Shown here: piece by piece, positions 52,563 through 62,271 of the stretch
Layout: every line of letters begins with the position of its first letter
How positions within the stretch are numbered: the first letter of the stretch is position 1
NCBI GenBank assembly: GCA_025357755.1
Contig: JANXOP010000054.1
Location: 1 to 64,000, forward strand
Direction: 5' to 3'
From: Kofleriaceae bacterium
GTDB lineage: Bacteria > Myxococcota_A > Polyangia > Haliangiales > Haliangiaceae
DNA length: 64,000 nt
Notes under the pieces: generated by a model
Told to the model about the DNA's origin: nothing
Seen by the model: only the letters and a program-made list of their open reading frames with translations
Database searches by the model: none
Program-made: the position numbers and the translations under genes

Positions 52563-52589
52563 CGCGCGTTGCCACAATGGCGACGCGCG
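52563..52589 (-). terminator. Long hairpin just after bfr
   Basis: CGCGCGTTGCCA pairs with TGGCGACGCGCG around a 3-nt loop (CAA), giving a 12-bp stem with one wobble pair, 16 nt past the bfr stop. A second 7-bp hairpin (CGAGACC/GGTCTCG, 52521-52538) follows further downstream. Neither has a clear T-run, so this may be a Rho-type terminator or an mRNA-stabilising end. Confidence 0.45.
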
Positions 52590-52604
52590 CTCGCAGCACT
52601 TCGA

Positions 52605-53078
52605 CTACTCGTCTTTGATCTGCTGCGAGAGGTAGTTCTGCTCGCCGACCTGACGCACGAGCTCGAGCTGGGTCTCCAGCCAATCGGTGTGCTCTTCCTC
52701 GGAGACCAAGATCTTGGTCATGAGGTCTTCGGTCGCGTTGTCGCCAGCCTTGCGGCAGGCCTCGATGCCCTGGTTGAGGAAGGCGATCGCGGCGTACTCG
52801 AGCTGGAGGTCGACCTCGAGCTGCTCCTTGACGGTCTCGCCGACGTGCAGCTTGTGATAGCGCTGCATGTTCGGGACGCCATCGAGGAAGAGGATCCGAT
52901 CCATGACGAGCTCGGCGTGCCTCATCTCGTCGATCGACTCTTCGCGCACCTTCTTCGCCAGGCGGAGATAGCCCCAATTGCGGCACATCTTCGCGTGGAT
53001 GAAGTACTGGTTGATCGCGGTCAGCTCGTTGGTCAGGAGCTGATTCAAGAGGTTCAGAACCTCCTCGTTACCCTTCAT
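52605..53078 (-). CDS. bfr: Bacterioferritin
   Basis: This 157-residue bacterioferritin has the ferroxidase residues in [18 protein letters not shown] and [20 protein letters not shown], the latter containing the haem-ligand methionine position (IDEM). [18 protein letters not shown] contains the last ferroxidase Glu/His. It stores iron in 24-meric haem-containing shells. It follows the bfd gene with a 33-nt gap on the same strand, so they form a bfd-bfr unit. Confidence 0.97.
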   Translation of the reverse strand: MKGNEEVLNLLNQLLTNELTAINQYFIHAKMCRNWGYLRLAKKVREESIDEMRHAELVMDRILFLDGVPNMQRYHKLHVGETVKEQLEVDLQLEYAAIAFLNQGIEACRKAGDNATEDLMTKILVSEEEHTDWLETQLELVRQVGEQNYLSQQIKDE

Positions 53079-53111
53079 GTCGTGTTCGTCCTCGCCGAGC
53101 GGTAGGGCCGC

Positions 53112-53333
53112 TCAGCGCGACCTTATCGACACGAGCGCGGACGTACAATCACGGGTGGCCGCGTTCTCACCGCAGCCGCGAGCCTCGAGTCGCTCGCGCA
53201 ACTCGTCGTGGCACATGCCGCAGCCGGTGCCGGCGCGACATCGCGCGCCGATCTCCTCGACACTGCGCGCACCTTCGTCGATGACCGCGTCGATATCGCG
53301 GTTCGAGGCCGGGTAACACATGCAGACGATCAT
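53112..53333 (-). CDS. bfd: Bacterioferritin-associated ferredoxin
   Basis: This is a 73-residue protein from ATG 53333. It has the [2Fe-2S] cluster ligands C-x-C in MIVCMCYPAS and the downstream Cys pair in GARCRAGTGCGMC. The C-terminal tail includes two extra cysteines (ARGCGENAATRDC). Bfd reduces iron stored in bacterioferritin so it can be released. It is encoded just upstream of bfr and has a candidate Fur box 11 nt from its start. Confidence 0.92.
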   Translation of the reverse strand: MIVCMCYPASNRDIDAVIDEGARSVEEIGARCRAGTGCGMCHDELRERLEARGCGENAATRDCTSALVSIRSR

Positions 53334-53343
53334 GTTTCGAAAT

Positions 53344-53358
53344 TGATAATGCATTTCA
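53344..53358. promoter_or_regulatory. Candidate Fur box upstream of bfd-bfr
   Basis: TGATAAT-G-CATTTCA matches the 7-1-7 Fur motif (TGATAAT-N-ATTATCA) at 11 of 14 half-site positions by hand count. It lies 11-25 nt upstream of the bfd start codon and about 65 nt upstream of a divergent lipoprotein gene. A Fur-family regulator is encoded at 41386. Confidence 0.55.
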
Positions 53359-53422
53359 AAACCGGTTACGTCAAGGGCTTCGTTCGACGCGGAATATTGG
53401 CCTCCAAGGGCCCGGATTCACT

Positions 53423-54295
53423 ATGCTCTGGCCCGTGCGAAGCGTCCTGGTCATCGGCTCGATGATGCTCGTCGGCTGTAAACAACCGGATCCGCCCGCC
53501 CCACCGGCCAAGAGCGATCTGGTCGTGGTGACCGCAGGGGCACCGCCGCAACAGCTGCTGCGCTACCACCTCGCGAAGGGCAGCAAGGCGATCGTGGAGC
53601 TCGAGCTCGAAGAGAAGCTCGTGGCGGGTGAGATGAAGAGCTCGTCGCCCTCGCTGTCGTTCACGCTCGAAGTCTCGGTCGACGAGGTCCGGCCGGATGG
53701 CGCGATGAAGTTGACCTCGACGATCACGAACATGACCGCGCGTGGTGCACCGGATCAGCCGGGCGTTCCGCGCGCCACCTCGGAGGCCGTCGCGCTCAAG
53801 GGTACCGCGATCACGTCGCTGCTCAGGCCCGACGGCTCGATCGATGACGTGCGAGCGAACATCGACAAGCAGCTCTCGGAGTCCGCGAAGGCCGAGGTCG
53901 ATCAGATCGTGCGAGCGATGCCAAAGCTGGTGATGCCGCTACCGAGCGTGCCGGTCGGCGTCGGCGCGAAGTGGCGAAGCTCGCGTGGCCTCGGGCCCGC
54001 GAGCCTACTCGCGCTCACGAGCGTCACCACGATCGATCTGACGGGGATCGCCCACGATGTCATCAACTACACCGTGACCTCGACGGTCCATGGCGACGAT
54101 CAAGTCGTAAAGCAGGACGAGGTCGAAGTCGACTGCAAGGCGATCACGGGAACCGCGACAGGGAATGGTTCGTTCGATCTAGCCAAGCTCGCGATCAACG
54201 GCGCGCTCGCCGCCGAGCTCCACATGGACATGACGACCGGCAGCGACAAGACGAGCATGCTGATGCAGCTCGAGCTCCACACCTCGAGTCACTAG
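53423..54295 (+). CDS. Predicted lipoprotein, function unknown
   Basis: This is a 290-residue protein with lipobox MMLVGC and a Pro-rich segment (CKQPDPPAPPAKSD). The mature part has a beta-rich first half (SPSLSFTLEVSVDEVRPDGA, KLTSTITNMTARG) and a helix (LSESAKAEVDQIVRAMPKLV) before a second beta half. I recognise no domain. The TAG stop shares the CTAG palindrome with the stop of the convergent gene, an overlap of 4 nt. Confidence 0.75.
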   Translation: MLWPVRSVLVIGSMMLVGCKQPDPPAPPAKSDLVVVTAGAPPQQLLRYHLAKGSKAIVELELEEKLVAGEMKSSSPSLSFTLEVSVDEVRPDGAMKLTSTITNMTARGAPDQPGVPRATSEAVALKGTAITSLLRPDGSIDDVRANIDKQLSESAKAEVDQIVRAMPKLVMPLPSVPVGVGAKWRSSRGLGPASLLALTSVTTIDLTGIAHDVINYTVTSTVHGDDQVVKQDEVEVDCKAITGTATGNGSFDLAKLAINGALAAELHMDMTTGSDKTSMLMQLELHTSSH

Positions 54296-54783
54296 GGAGC
54301 GCACAGCGCGCCGTACTTGGCGCACGTGCCGCCGGTCACGGCATCGCAATGGTGATAGAGGCCATCACCGAACGAGAACATGCATCCGCTCTTCGGTGCA
54401 CATGCGGCGCCCCACTGCGAGCACACTCCCTCGACCGGCGCCGAGCACTGCTTGTACGTCCGATCGGCGGGATCGATCATGCAACTCTCGGGTGGCGTGC
54501 ACGCTGCACCGAAGTGAAAGCAGATGCCCGCGCCTCCCGCGAGGCACGTGAAGTAGGTCGCGGTCGCTTGATGGAACGCGCAGGTCGCGGTCAAGCAACC
54601 TACGTCGGGTGCCGCGATCGCGACTTGCGATCCGGATCCTGCACCGCTCGGGTTGGGTGTCGCGACGGCGCCACTGCCCGCACGAACCGGTGTGCGCGGT
54701 GGCCCAGAGGTCCCATTCGTGACGTCGGGCGGATGGCCTCCGCAAGACGCGACAGCGACGACGATCACCAGGGCACAACGCAC
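54292..54783 (-). CDS. Lipoprotein with three Cys-rich repeat modules
   Basis: This is a 163-residue product from GTG 54783; the track start is upstream and unlikely. Signal and lipobox (IVVAVASC) are followed by a Gly/Ser/Pro-rich linker and three modules of about 33 residues. Each module runs C...C/M...Y..C....G.C...GA.C.P (for example YFTCLAGGAGICFHFGAACT and YKQCSAPVEGVCSQWGAACA). This suggests disulfide-bonded repeats on the surface. I recognise no family. Confidence 0.7.
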   Translation of the reverse strand: MRCALVIVVAVASCGGHPPDVTNGTSGPPRTPVRAGSGAVATPNPSGAGSGSQVAIAAPDVGCLTATCAFHQATATYFTCLAGGAGICFHFGAACTPPESCMIDPADRTYKQCSAPVEGVCSQWGAACAPKSGCMFSFGDGLYHHCDAVTGGTCAKYGALCAP

Positions 54784-54841
54784 CGCGTGAATATAGCGTA
54801 AAGAATCCTCCGCGCCGGCGATTCGATGTACGGTCCGAGCG

Positions 54842-56788
54842 ATGAGGGGACTCACCGTCGGCTTGGGTCTGATGCTCGCGGCATGCAGCGGCGACACCGC
54901 GCTGCCAATCGAGGCGCAGTGCAATCCGCTCGGCATCAACAACTGCATGACGCCGTGGCCGTCGGCCGTGTTCGAAGTCGATGACTCGACCACCTCGACC
55001 GCGCGCAAGCTCGCGATTCCGGATCACACGCTGCCGACCAACTTCGACCACGACACCGTCGATCCGGCGGGCTGGAACAAGGCGGATGGCTTCTCGCCCT
55101 CGGCGCCGATGGTGATGTCGTTCCCTGGTGGCGTCTCGGCCGAGGGGCTACCGCAGGCGAGCGACATGACGTCGTCGTTGATGCCCGAGAGCCCGACCGT
55201 GATCCTCGACATGACGACCGGCACGCGCGTCGCGCACTTCGCCGAGATCGACATGCAGGCGGACTCGACGCCCGATGCGCAGGCGCTGTTCATCCGGCCA
55301 TCGCAGCGCTTGATCGGTGGCCATCGCTACGCGGTGGCGATCACGAACAAGGTCAAGGCGCGCGATGGGGGCGAGCTGCCGGTTCCGCCCGGCTTTGCCG
55401 CCGTGGTGAACGGCAAGCACACCGATCACTCGCTCCTCGAGACATATCGCCCGCGGATGAAAGAGGTGCTCGACGCCCTCGCGACCGCCGGCTTCGACTC
55501 CGCGGATCTCGTCGTCGCGTGGGACTTCACGGTCGCCTCCGACGACTTCATCCACCGCGACATGATCGCCGCGCGCGATCGCGCGATCGCGGCGCTCGAT
55601 GCGCATCCGATCGCCTTCACGATCACCACCGATGCGCCGATCGACGACGGCTCGCAGATCAAGCGCAAGATCACCGGCTACCTCGACGCGCCGCTGTTCC
55701 TCACCAACGGCGGCAACAACACCGTCGGCACCGTGATCGCGCGCGACGATCAGGACCTGCCCGCGCTGCAGGGCTTCTATCAGATCCCGTACACCGCGAT
55801 CGTGCCTGCGTGCGCGTACACCGCGCTCGCGCCGGTCGGCATGGTGCTCTACGGCCACGGCCTGATGGGCACCGCGGCGGAGGTGAGCTACGGCGTCCAG
55901 AGCCAGACCGCCGCCGAGGCTTGCCTCGTGATGGTCGCGACCGACATGCGCGGCATGTCGACGCCCGACTTCAGCGCGGTCGCGACGGCGCTCAACGATG
56001 CGACGCACGCCGACGGCGTGATGGAAGTGCTCGAGCAGGGCATCGTCAACAACGTCACGCTCGTGCGCGCGATGCGGACCACGTTCGCGAGCTCGCTGTT
56101 CGTCGATGCGGCGAACGCGAACCATGGCCTGGTCGATCCGACGAAGGTCTACTACTACGGGCTCTCGCAGGGCGCGATCTTCGGGACCTCGATCATGGCG
56201 TACGAGCCGACGATCCAGCGCGCCGCGCTCGGGGTCGGCGGCGCGAACTACTCGCTGCTGCTCGACCGCTCCGCCGATTGGCCGCAGTACCGTACGATCC
56301 TCTCGGGCGCCTATCCCGATGCGCTCGACGACACGATGGTGATGAACCTGTTCCAGATGCGGTGGGACAAGGTCGAAGGCTCGGGCATCGTGAACACCGT
56401 GCTCGCAGGACCGCCGACCGCGCCGATCGCCAAGCAGATCCTCATGCAGATCGCTCTGTCGGACGAGCAAGTGCCGAACCTCGGCAGCTACTGGCAGGCG
56501 CGCTCGATGAACCTTCCGGTCATCGGTCCGACCCCCATCACGCCGTGGGGCCTCGAGGTCGCTCCGAGCCCGCTCGCTCCGGGCGCGAGTGGCATCTTGA
56601 TCATGGACGGCGGCGCTGCGGCTCCGCCGACGACGAACTTGCCTGCTCCGAAAGTCGACCCGAGCATGCACGACCTCACGCGCACGCAGGCCGCGACGCG
56701 GCGACAGCTCAAAGCGTTCTACGCGACCGGGACGATCACCAACGAGTGCGCAGGCGTGTGCACGTGCCAAGCCGGCCAGTGCGACTAG
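54842..56788 (+). CDS. Secreted alpha/beta-hydrolase-type lipoprotein
   Basis: This 648-residue lipoprotein (lipobox LMLAAC) has a nucleophile elbow GLSQG in YYYGLSQGAIFGTSIMA and an oxyanion-type segment MVLYGHGLMGTAAE. About 300 residues of unassigned sequence precede it. The fold resembles large bacterial lipase or esterase-like lipoproteins. The C-terminus has a Cys-rich tail (CAGVCTCQAGQCD). Its stop overlaps the start of the TSP3-repeat gene by 10 nt. Confidence 0.78.
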   Translation: MRGLTVGLGLMLAACSGDTALPIEAQCNPLGINNCMTPWPSAVFEVDDSTTSTARKLAIPDHTLPTNFDHDTVDPAGWNKADGFSPSAPMVMSFPGGVSAEGLPQASDMTSSLMPESPTVILDMTTGTRVAHFAEIDMQADSTPDAQALFIRPSQRLIGGHRYAVAITNKVKARDGGELPVPPGFAAVVNGKHTDHSLLETYRPRMKEVLDALATAGFDSADLVVAWDFTVASDDFIHRDMIAARDRAIAALDAHPIAFTITTDAPIDDGSQIKRKITGYLDAPLFLTNGGNNTVGTVIARDDQDLPALQGFYQIPYTAIVPACAYTALAPVGMVLYGHGLMGTAAEVSYGVQSQTAAEACLVMVATDMRGMSTPDFSAVATALNDATHADGVMEVLEQGIVNNVTLVRAMRTTFASSLFVDAANANHGLVDPTKVYYYGLSQGAIFGTSIMAYEPTIQRAALGVGGANYSLLLDRSADWPQYRTILSGAYPDALDDTMVMNLFQMRWDKVEGSGIVNTVLAGPPTAPIAKQILMQIALSDEQVPNLGSYWQARSMNLPVIGPTPITPWGLEVAPSPLAPGASGILIMDGGAAAPPTTNLPAPKVDPSMHDLTRTQAATRRQLKAFYATGTITNECAGVCTCQAGQCD

Positions 56789-57585
56789 CGCTCGCCTTGG
56801 CGCTCGCCGGTTGCGGCTTCGCGCCGACCGCGACGCCGGGCGACAGCTCGATCGGCCACGATACGACCGTGCAGCTCGACGGTGGTGGAGCTGGCGATGC
56901 GCGCGTCGTAGCCGATTACGATCACGACGGCATCCCCGACGATGTCGATCTCTGCCCTCACATCGCGAACCCACAGAACCCCGATACCGATGGCGATGGC
57001 GTGGGCGATGACTGCGATCCGCGCCCCGGTCAGATCGACAGGCGCGTGTACTGGAGCTCGTTCGACAACCCGCTCGAGATCAACAGCTGGCTCGGCATCG
57101 GCGCATGGTCGGTGCAGTCCGGCGAAGCCGTCCAGGGCAGCTCGGGCCATACCACCTCGTATCTGCAAGTACCGATCGTCGTGAACCGCGCGTACGTCGC
57201 GACCTCGCTCGTCGCGGGGACGCTGAACGGCAACCCACCTACGGTCGGAATCCGGGTCACGACGACGAGCGGCAACCAGTACGGCTGCGCGTTCTTTCGC
57301 GCGATGGGAACGATCCACACGACCGCGTCGACGAACACGACGATGAATGCGATCGGCTCGTGGTCGACGAACGACATCACCGGCCACGCATACCGCGTGA
57401 CCGAGGATCTCAGCACACCCACCAGCACCAATGGCTGCGCGTTCGTCGATACGAGCTCGACGATCCACCTGACCAGCGCGTACGCCGGTGGTGAGACGGC
57501 CCCAGCGGGTCACGTCGAGATGACGACGATCGACGCGACGGCGACCTACGAGTACCTGTTCATCGTCGACACCGCGCCGTCTTGA
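56779..57585 (+). CDS. Lipoprotein with thrombospondin type-3-like calcium repeats
   Basis: This is a 268-residue protein from GTG 56779, overlapping the hydrolase gene by 10 nt; the ORF track extends to 55519 out of frame. After lipobox LALAGC come two TSP3-like motifs (DYDHDGIPDDVDLCP and PDTDGDGVGDDCDPRPGQ) that bind calcium. A beta-rich lectin-like domain follows to the C-terminus (VYWSSFDNPLEINSWLGIG). The coupling suggests co-production with the hydrolase. Confidence 0.82.
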   Translation: MRLALALALAGCGFAPTATPGDSSIGHDTTVQLDGGGAGDARVVADYDHDGIPDDVDLCPHIANPQNPDTDGDGVGDDCDPRPGQIDRRVYWSSFDNPLEINSWLGIGAWSVQSGEAVQGSSGHTTSYLQVPIVVNRAYVATSLVAGTLNGNPPTVGIRVTTTSGNQYGCAFFRAMGTIHTTASTNTTMNAIGSWSTNDITGHAYRVTEDLSTPTSTNGCAFVDTSSTIHLTSAYAGGETAPAGHVEMTTIDATATYEYLFIVDTAPS

Positions 57586-57607
57586 ACGGCGCGGGCCGGC
57601 CTGCCGA

Positions 57608-58927
57608 TCAGGGGAAGATGCCGCGCTCTTTGTAGACGTGCTGCAGCCGCTCGAGGCCGATCGCGTAGCTCGCGGTCCGCCAGTCGGTCTTCTGCGCGAG
57701 CGCGTACTGGCGGACGTTTTGATACGTCTGCTTCATGCGGCGCTCGAGACGACCGAGGACATCGGCCATCTCCCACTGCTCGGCGCGCTTGTTCTGGAGC
57801 CACTCGTAGTAGCTGACGATCACGCCGCCGGAGTTGCAGAGAATGTCGGGGATGACCGCGATGCCCTTCTCGAGCAGGATCTCTTCGGCCTCGGGATAGG
57901 TCGGGCCGTTCGCCCCTTCGACCATCATCTTGACCTTGAGAGCCTTCGCTTCGGCGACACCGACTTCGAGCTCGAGCGCGGCGGGCACGAAGATGTGCGC
58001 GTCGAGCGCGAAGAACTCTTCACGCGTGATCTTCGAGGCACCCTTGTAACCGGCGACCGAGCCGGACTTGTGGACGTGCTCGCCGAGCTTGTGCGGGTTG
58101 ATGCCTTCGGAGTTCGCGATGTAGCCGCCGACGTCGCCGACGCCGAGGATGACCGCACCCTTTTGCGAGAGCAGGCGCGCGGCGTAGCTGCCGACGTTGC
58201 CGAAGCCCTGGATGATCACGTGGCAACCATCGAGGTTGAACCCCGTGTCCTTCGCCCACTCGGTGATGCAATGGACGACGCCCTGGCCGGTCGCTTCCGC
58301 GCGGCCGTGCGAGCCACCCGCCGAGACGCTCTTGCCGGTCACGACACCGCGAACGGTGTTGCGGTCCGAGGCGCCCGCGATGTTCATGTACGTGTCCATC
58401 ATCCAGACCATGGTCTGGCTGTTGGTGTTCACGTCGGGCGCCGGGATGTCGTGGTCCGGGCCGATGTTGGTGCCGAGCGCCGCGGTGAAGCGACGCGTGA
58501 TCCGCTCGAGCTCGGTCTTGGAGTACTGGCGCGGATCGAACTTGATGCCGCCCTTACCGCCGCCGAACGGAATCTCGTGGAGCGCGCTCTTGTAGGTCAT
58601 CCACGATGCGAGCGCCTTCATCTCGTCGAGGTTCGCCTCGTGGTGGTAGCGCATGCCGCCCTTGTAGGGGCCGAGGATGTTGTTGTGCTGAACGCGGTAA
58701 CCCTTGAACATCTCGATCCGGCCGTTATCGCGGCGGACCGGGAAGTTCACGATCAACTCGTTCTTCGGCTGCCCGATGATCTGGGCAATATCCGGCTCCA
58801 TATTGATCAGCTTCATCGCCTTCTCGATCTGCTTGGTAGCGATCTCGAAAAGGTTGCCGCGATCTTTCAGAGCGACTTCAGCGTTCTTCTGCGCCACCGG
58901 TGCTACCGGCGTTTGTGCGGTGCTCAT
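57608..58927 (-). CDS. Glu/Leu/Phe/Val dehydrogenase (glutamate dehydrogenase type)
   Basis: This is a 439-residue enzyme from ATG 58927; the ORF track extends into the divergent gene. PFGGGKGGIKFDP holds the catalytic Lys region, DIPAPDVNTNSQTMVWMMD the substrate part and IIQGFGNVGSYAARLL the NAD(P)-binding Rossmann fold. It interconverts glutamate and 2-oxoglutarate with ammonia in hexameric form. It is divergent from the RsmB-like gene with a 73-nt gap and convergent with the TSP3 gene. Confidence 0.95.
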   Translation of the reverse strand: MSTAQTPVAPVAQKNAEVALKDRGNLFEIATKQIEKAMKLINMEPDIAQIIGQPKNELIVNFPVRRDNGRIEMFKGYRVQHNNILGPYKGGMRYHHEANLDEMKALASWMTYKSALHEIPFGGGKGGIKFDPRQYSKTELERITRRFTAALGTNIGPDHDIPAPDVNTNSQTMVWMMDTYMNIAGASDRNTVRGVVTGKSVSAGGSHGRAEATGQGVVHCITEWAKDTGFNLDGCHVIIQGFGNVGSYAARLLSQKGAVILGVGDVGGYIANSEGINPHKLGEHVHKSGSVAGYKGASKITREEFFALDAHIFVPAALELEVGVAEAKALKVKMMVEGANGPTYPEAEEILLEKGIAVIPDILCNSGGVIVSYYEWLQNKRAEQWEMADVLGRLERRMKQTYQNVRQYALAQKTDWRTASYAIGLERLQHVYKERGIFP

Positions 58928-59000
58928 ATGAGGCGTTAGGCGTACCGCCGCTCGCTGCGACCGAGCAACCAATTTCCCTACTATTTCGGTCGATTGCGCA

Positions 59001-60362
59001 GTGCGTTGGAGTATAAGGCCCTTCTTGACGAACGCTCCCGAAACCGTCGACCCCAAGCTCGCTGATGCGGTTGCCGAAGGCGGGAAATTACGCGCCACCG
59101 TGATGGAGCTGTGGCAGCGAACGCGCATGGACTGGGGATTTGTCACAGACCGACTCGCGGTCACGTTTCGCAAAGAGAAATGGATCGGCTCGCACGAGCG
59201 CCGGTTCATCAGCGAGACGCTCTACGGGATCGTCCGCAACTTGCGGCGGATCGATCTCGGCCTCGAACGCGCGACCAAGACCAAGCGCGCGCCCAAGGAT
59301 CTCGAGCGCCTGCTCGCGCTCCTCGTACTCGAAGGCCAGCTCCCCCCCGCACGCGCCGCGAAGGTCGCGCCCGAGCTCGATTGGACGCGCGTGATCGGCG
59401 TCGACGACGTGATCGCGGGCGAGCGCAAGCTGGTGAAGCGGATCGCGCTCGCGTCGTCGCTCCCCGACTGGCTCGCGGAGCGCTTCGTGGCGGACTGGGG
59501 CGAGCGCGCCGAACCGCTCGCGCGCGCGATGAACCAGCGCGCGCCGATGACCGTCCGCGCGAACACCCTCATCGGTGACAGGGACGCGTTGATCGGCGCG
59601 CTCAAAAAAGAGCAGCTCGAGACCCACGCCGGCAGGTGGACCGATACCGCGGTCATCATCGACAGCCGGACGAACTTGTTCGGCACCGAGGCGTTCACGG
59701 CCGGTGCCTTCGAAGCGCAGGATGAAGGCAGCCAGCTGCTCGCCGAGCTCGCGACGCCGACGGCTGCGCGCCCCCTCGTGGTCGACTACTGCGCCGGCGC
59801 CGGCGGCAAGACCCTCGCGATCGCCGCGCGGCTCGCGAATCGCGGCCGGATCGTCGCGACCGATATCGATGACAAGAAGCTCGAAGAGCTGCGCCGCCGG
59901 GCTCGTCGCGCGAAGGTCTCCAACGCGCGCGCGCTGCGGGTCGATGACCGCGAGCTCGATGCGATGAACCAGCAGGCCGATCTCGTGTTCGTCGATGCAC
60001 CATGCACGGGCACCGGCGCACTGCGTCGGAATCCCGAAGCACGCTGGCGGATGCGCGAGACCGAGCTGCCGGGGTTCGCGGCACGTCAGCTCCAAATCGT
60101 GACCGATGCGAAGCGGTTGCTCGCGCCGGGTGGCACGCTCGTCTACGCGACGTGCTCGGTCCTCTCGATCGAGAACGCCGAGGTCGTCGCGCAGATCCTC
60201 GCCGTGCACAAGGATCTCGTAGCCGTCCCGCTCTCTGAACGATTCGGCGTCGAGCGCGCGGCCTCGCTGGGAGGCCTCGCCTCGGACCCCGATGCACTCT
60301 CGGTCACGCCCGATCGCCACGGCACCGACGGGTTCTACGCGCGCGTGTTCCGTAGAAGCTGA
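59001..60362 (+). CDS. RsmB/NOL1-type RNA (cytosine-5) methyltransferase
   Basis: This is a 453-residue protein. The N-terminal third is helical and NusB-like (LLALLVLEGQLPPARAAKVA). The C-terminal SAM-dependent methyltransferase carries VVDYCAGAGGKTLA (motif I), DAPCTGTGALRRNPEARW and the catalytic Cys in VYATCSVLSIEN. It modifies a cytosine in rRNA (or tRNA). GTG 59001 is the longest start; TTG at 59025 or ATG 59103 is also possible. It stands apart from the next gene by 143 nt. Confidence 0.93.
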   Translation: MRWSIRPFLTNAPETVDPKLADAVAEGGKLRATVMELWQRTRMDWGFVTDRLAVTFRKEKWIGSHERRFISETLYGIVRNLRRIDLGLERATKTKRAPKDLERLLALLVLEGQLPPARAAKVAPELDWTRVIGVDDVIAGERKLVKRIALASSLPDWLAERFVADWGERAEPLARAMNQRAPMTVRANTLIGDRDALIGALKKEQLETHAGRWTDTAVIIDSRTNLFGTEAFTAGAFEAQDEGSQLLAELATPTAARPLVVDYCAGAGGKTLAIAARLANRGRIVATDIDDKKLEELRRRARRAKVSNARALRVDDRELDAMNQQADLVFVDAPCTGTGALRRNPEARWRMRETELPGFAARQLQIVTDAKRLLAPGGTLVYATCSVLSIENAEVVAQILAVHKDLVAVPLSERFGVERAASLGGLASDPDALSVTPDRHGTDGFYARVFRRS

Positions 60363-60505
60363 TTCGCCGGCATTCGACGTGCACTACACCCCTCGTGGAA
60401 CTCGTTTCGGCCGCGCTCACGACGCATAGCGCAACACCCGGGGCGAACGACGTTGCCGTTGGCAACGCGATCGCTTCGCAACACCGTGATACCTTTGCGA
60501 GGCGA

Positions 60506-62233
60506 ATGGCGATCGATGTAACGGTAGTGCGGGAGCTCGCCGCACTCCGTGCGTTGGAGAGTGAATGGCGTGCGCTGGCGGCGGATGGCCCCGGCGTCTT
60601 GTTCCGCGGCCCCGATTGGTTGATCCCGTGGTGGCTCGCCTATCACAACACGCTGCACGGCGAGCTCCACGTGCTCGTCGGTCGCGCCACCGAGCCCGAT
60701 GCAACCGGCATCAAGGCCGGCGAGATGGTCTGCCTCGCGCCGCTCTATCGCCGCACGGTCAAGGTCGCGCTGCTCGATAGCCGCGAGCTCCGCATGATGG
60801 GCGACGCCGGACCGCGTCCGCCGTCGCTCGATCTGCTCGCGCGCGTCGGCTGGGAAGATCGCGCCGGTCAGGCGATCGCGCGGACGTTGATCGAAGATGC
60901 TCCGAACTGGGACCTCATCGATCTCGAGCCGCTCGCGGACCCTTCGCGCGTGCGCGCGCACCTCGTTCAACGCCTCGCGCCCGCCGGCTTCACCGTCGAG
61001 AGCTCGCCGTCGGCGGGTGGCGCGAGCCGGATCGGGCTCGCGTCTGCGCCCGGCGACATCACGGACGCGGGTGGCCTCGTCACCACGTTCGGCGAAGACC
61101 TCGGCGATCTGCGCAAGGGTCTCAACGTCATGCGTCGGCTCTCGCGCCTCGAGTGGGCCGAGCGCGACGAACCCTCGCCGCTCGCCGATGCCGATGCGAG
61201 TACGCTGCTCGAAGAAGTCGCGCTCGCACTCGCGAAGCAGGGCCGAGTCCGGCTCGCGCGCCTCGACGATGCGACCGGAGAAGCGGTCGTCGCGGCGCTC
61301 GTCGTCGACGACGGTGATCGCGCGGTGATCCTCGCGATGGCGGTCGATCCACAGGTCGCGGCCAATGGCTCGCCGCAGCGCCTGATCCACGCCGAGGCAC
61401 TCGCGGCCAAGTCGCGCGGTTGCGTCGCACTCGATGTCGTGACCGGCGCTGGCGAGTACCCGCTCTCGACGATGCCGAGCTCGAAGCAACCTGCCCTCGC
61501 CGTCCGCGTGTGGGGGAACTCCGCGGCCGCCTCGGTCGGTCGCACGTACTCGCAAGTCGCGCGGCGTGCTCGCCGTGCGCGAGAGACGCCGTCGGTCGCG
61601 GCCGCGCAAGCGCGCGCGGCGTGGACGAAGATCCGCAGCGCCGCCGCGAGCGTCGCGCAATACGATCGCTATGGCCTGTATCGCGGCCAGTTGTGGACGC
61701 GCGGCATCGAGCTCGCGCCCGGCCTCGAGCTCGCGGAGCTGACCGAAGCGGACTACGACAAGCTCGAAGATCACGCGCGCGCGGATCTGCTCGAGCAGGT
61801 CTCGCTCGTCGAGCTCACCGCGCGCAAGTTCTGGCGCCGCGGCGATCACATGGTGCTCGCGAAGCTCAACGCCCGGCCCGCCGGGGTCGCGTGGACCGCG
61901 CGCGGCCCGATCGAAGTACCGGAGCTCCAGCGCACGCTGCGGATGATGAAGTACGACGCGTACATCCACTCGGTGTTCGTCTCGCCCGGCGCGCGTGGTC
62001 GGGCCGTCGCCCCCGCGATGCTCGAGCACATCACGAAGGATCTGCGCGCGACCGACGCGTATCGCAGCTGGGCGCTGATCGAAGCGCACAACGAAGCCTC
62101 GATTCGCGCGTTCGTGAAGGCCTCGTTCACGCCCGTGTGTGACGTCATCCACGCGAAGATGGCGACGGTCGATCGCGTGGTCTGTCGACCGCCCGACCCC
62201 GAAGCGCGCGAGCTGCTCGGCCTCGACGATTGA
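60506..62233 (+). CDS. Double GNAT-like acetyltransferase protein
   Basis: I place the start at ATG 60506 after GAGGCGA; the ORF track starts at 60395 with poor coding character. The 575-residue protein has a first FemAB/BioF2-like acetyltransferase half ([20 protein letters not shown]) ending near residue 330. A second GNAT half is recognisable by [19 protein letters not shown] and [18 protein letters not shown]. Such proteins may transfer acyl groups to surface polysaccharides or amino groups. The 4-nt overlap with the next ORF start is not used, because the next start lies at 62272. Confidence 0.75.
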   Translation: MAIDVTVVRELAALRALESEWRALAADGPGVLFRGPDWLIPWWLAYHNTLHGELHVLVGRATEPDATGIKAGEMVCLAPLYRRTVKVALLDSRELRMMGDAGPRPPSLDLLARVGWEDRAGQAIARTLIEDAPNWDLIDLEPLADPSRVRAHLVQRLAPAGFTVESSPSAGGASRIGLASAPGDITDAGGLVTTFGEDLGDLRKGLNVMRRLSRLEWAERDEPSPLADADASTLLEEVALALAKQGRVRLARLDDATGEAVVAALVVDDGDRAVILAMAVDPQVAANGSPQRLIHAEALAAKSRGCVALDVVTGAGEYPLSTMPSSKQPALAVRVWGNSAAASVGRTYSQVARRARRARETPSVAAAQARAAWTKIRSAAASVAQYDRYGLYRGQLWTRGIELAPGLELAELTEADYDKLEDHARADLLEQVSLVELTARKFWRRGDHMVLAKLNARPAGVAWTARGPIEVPELQRTLRMMKYDAYIHSVFVSPGARGRAVAPAMLEHITKDLRATDAYRSWALIEAHNEASIRAFVKASFTPVCDVIHAKMATVDRVVCRPPDPEARELLGLDD

Positions 62234-62271
62234 ACGCCCGCCCCCGCGCCGCGTGGCGTATTCTCCACGAG

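Noticed and set aside
53112-53422. Possible sRNA in the bfd upstream gap
   Set aside because: The gap is short and fully explained by a candidate Fur box and promoters; no terminator-like structure was found.
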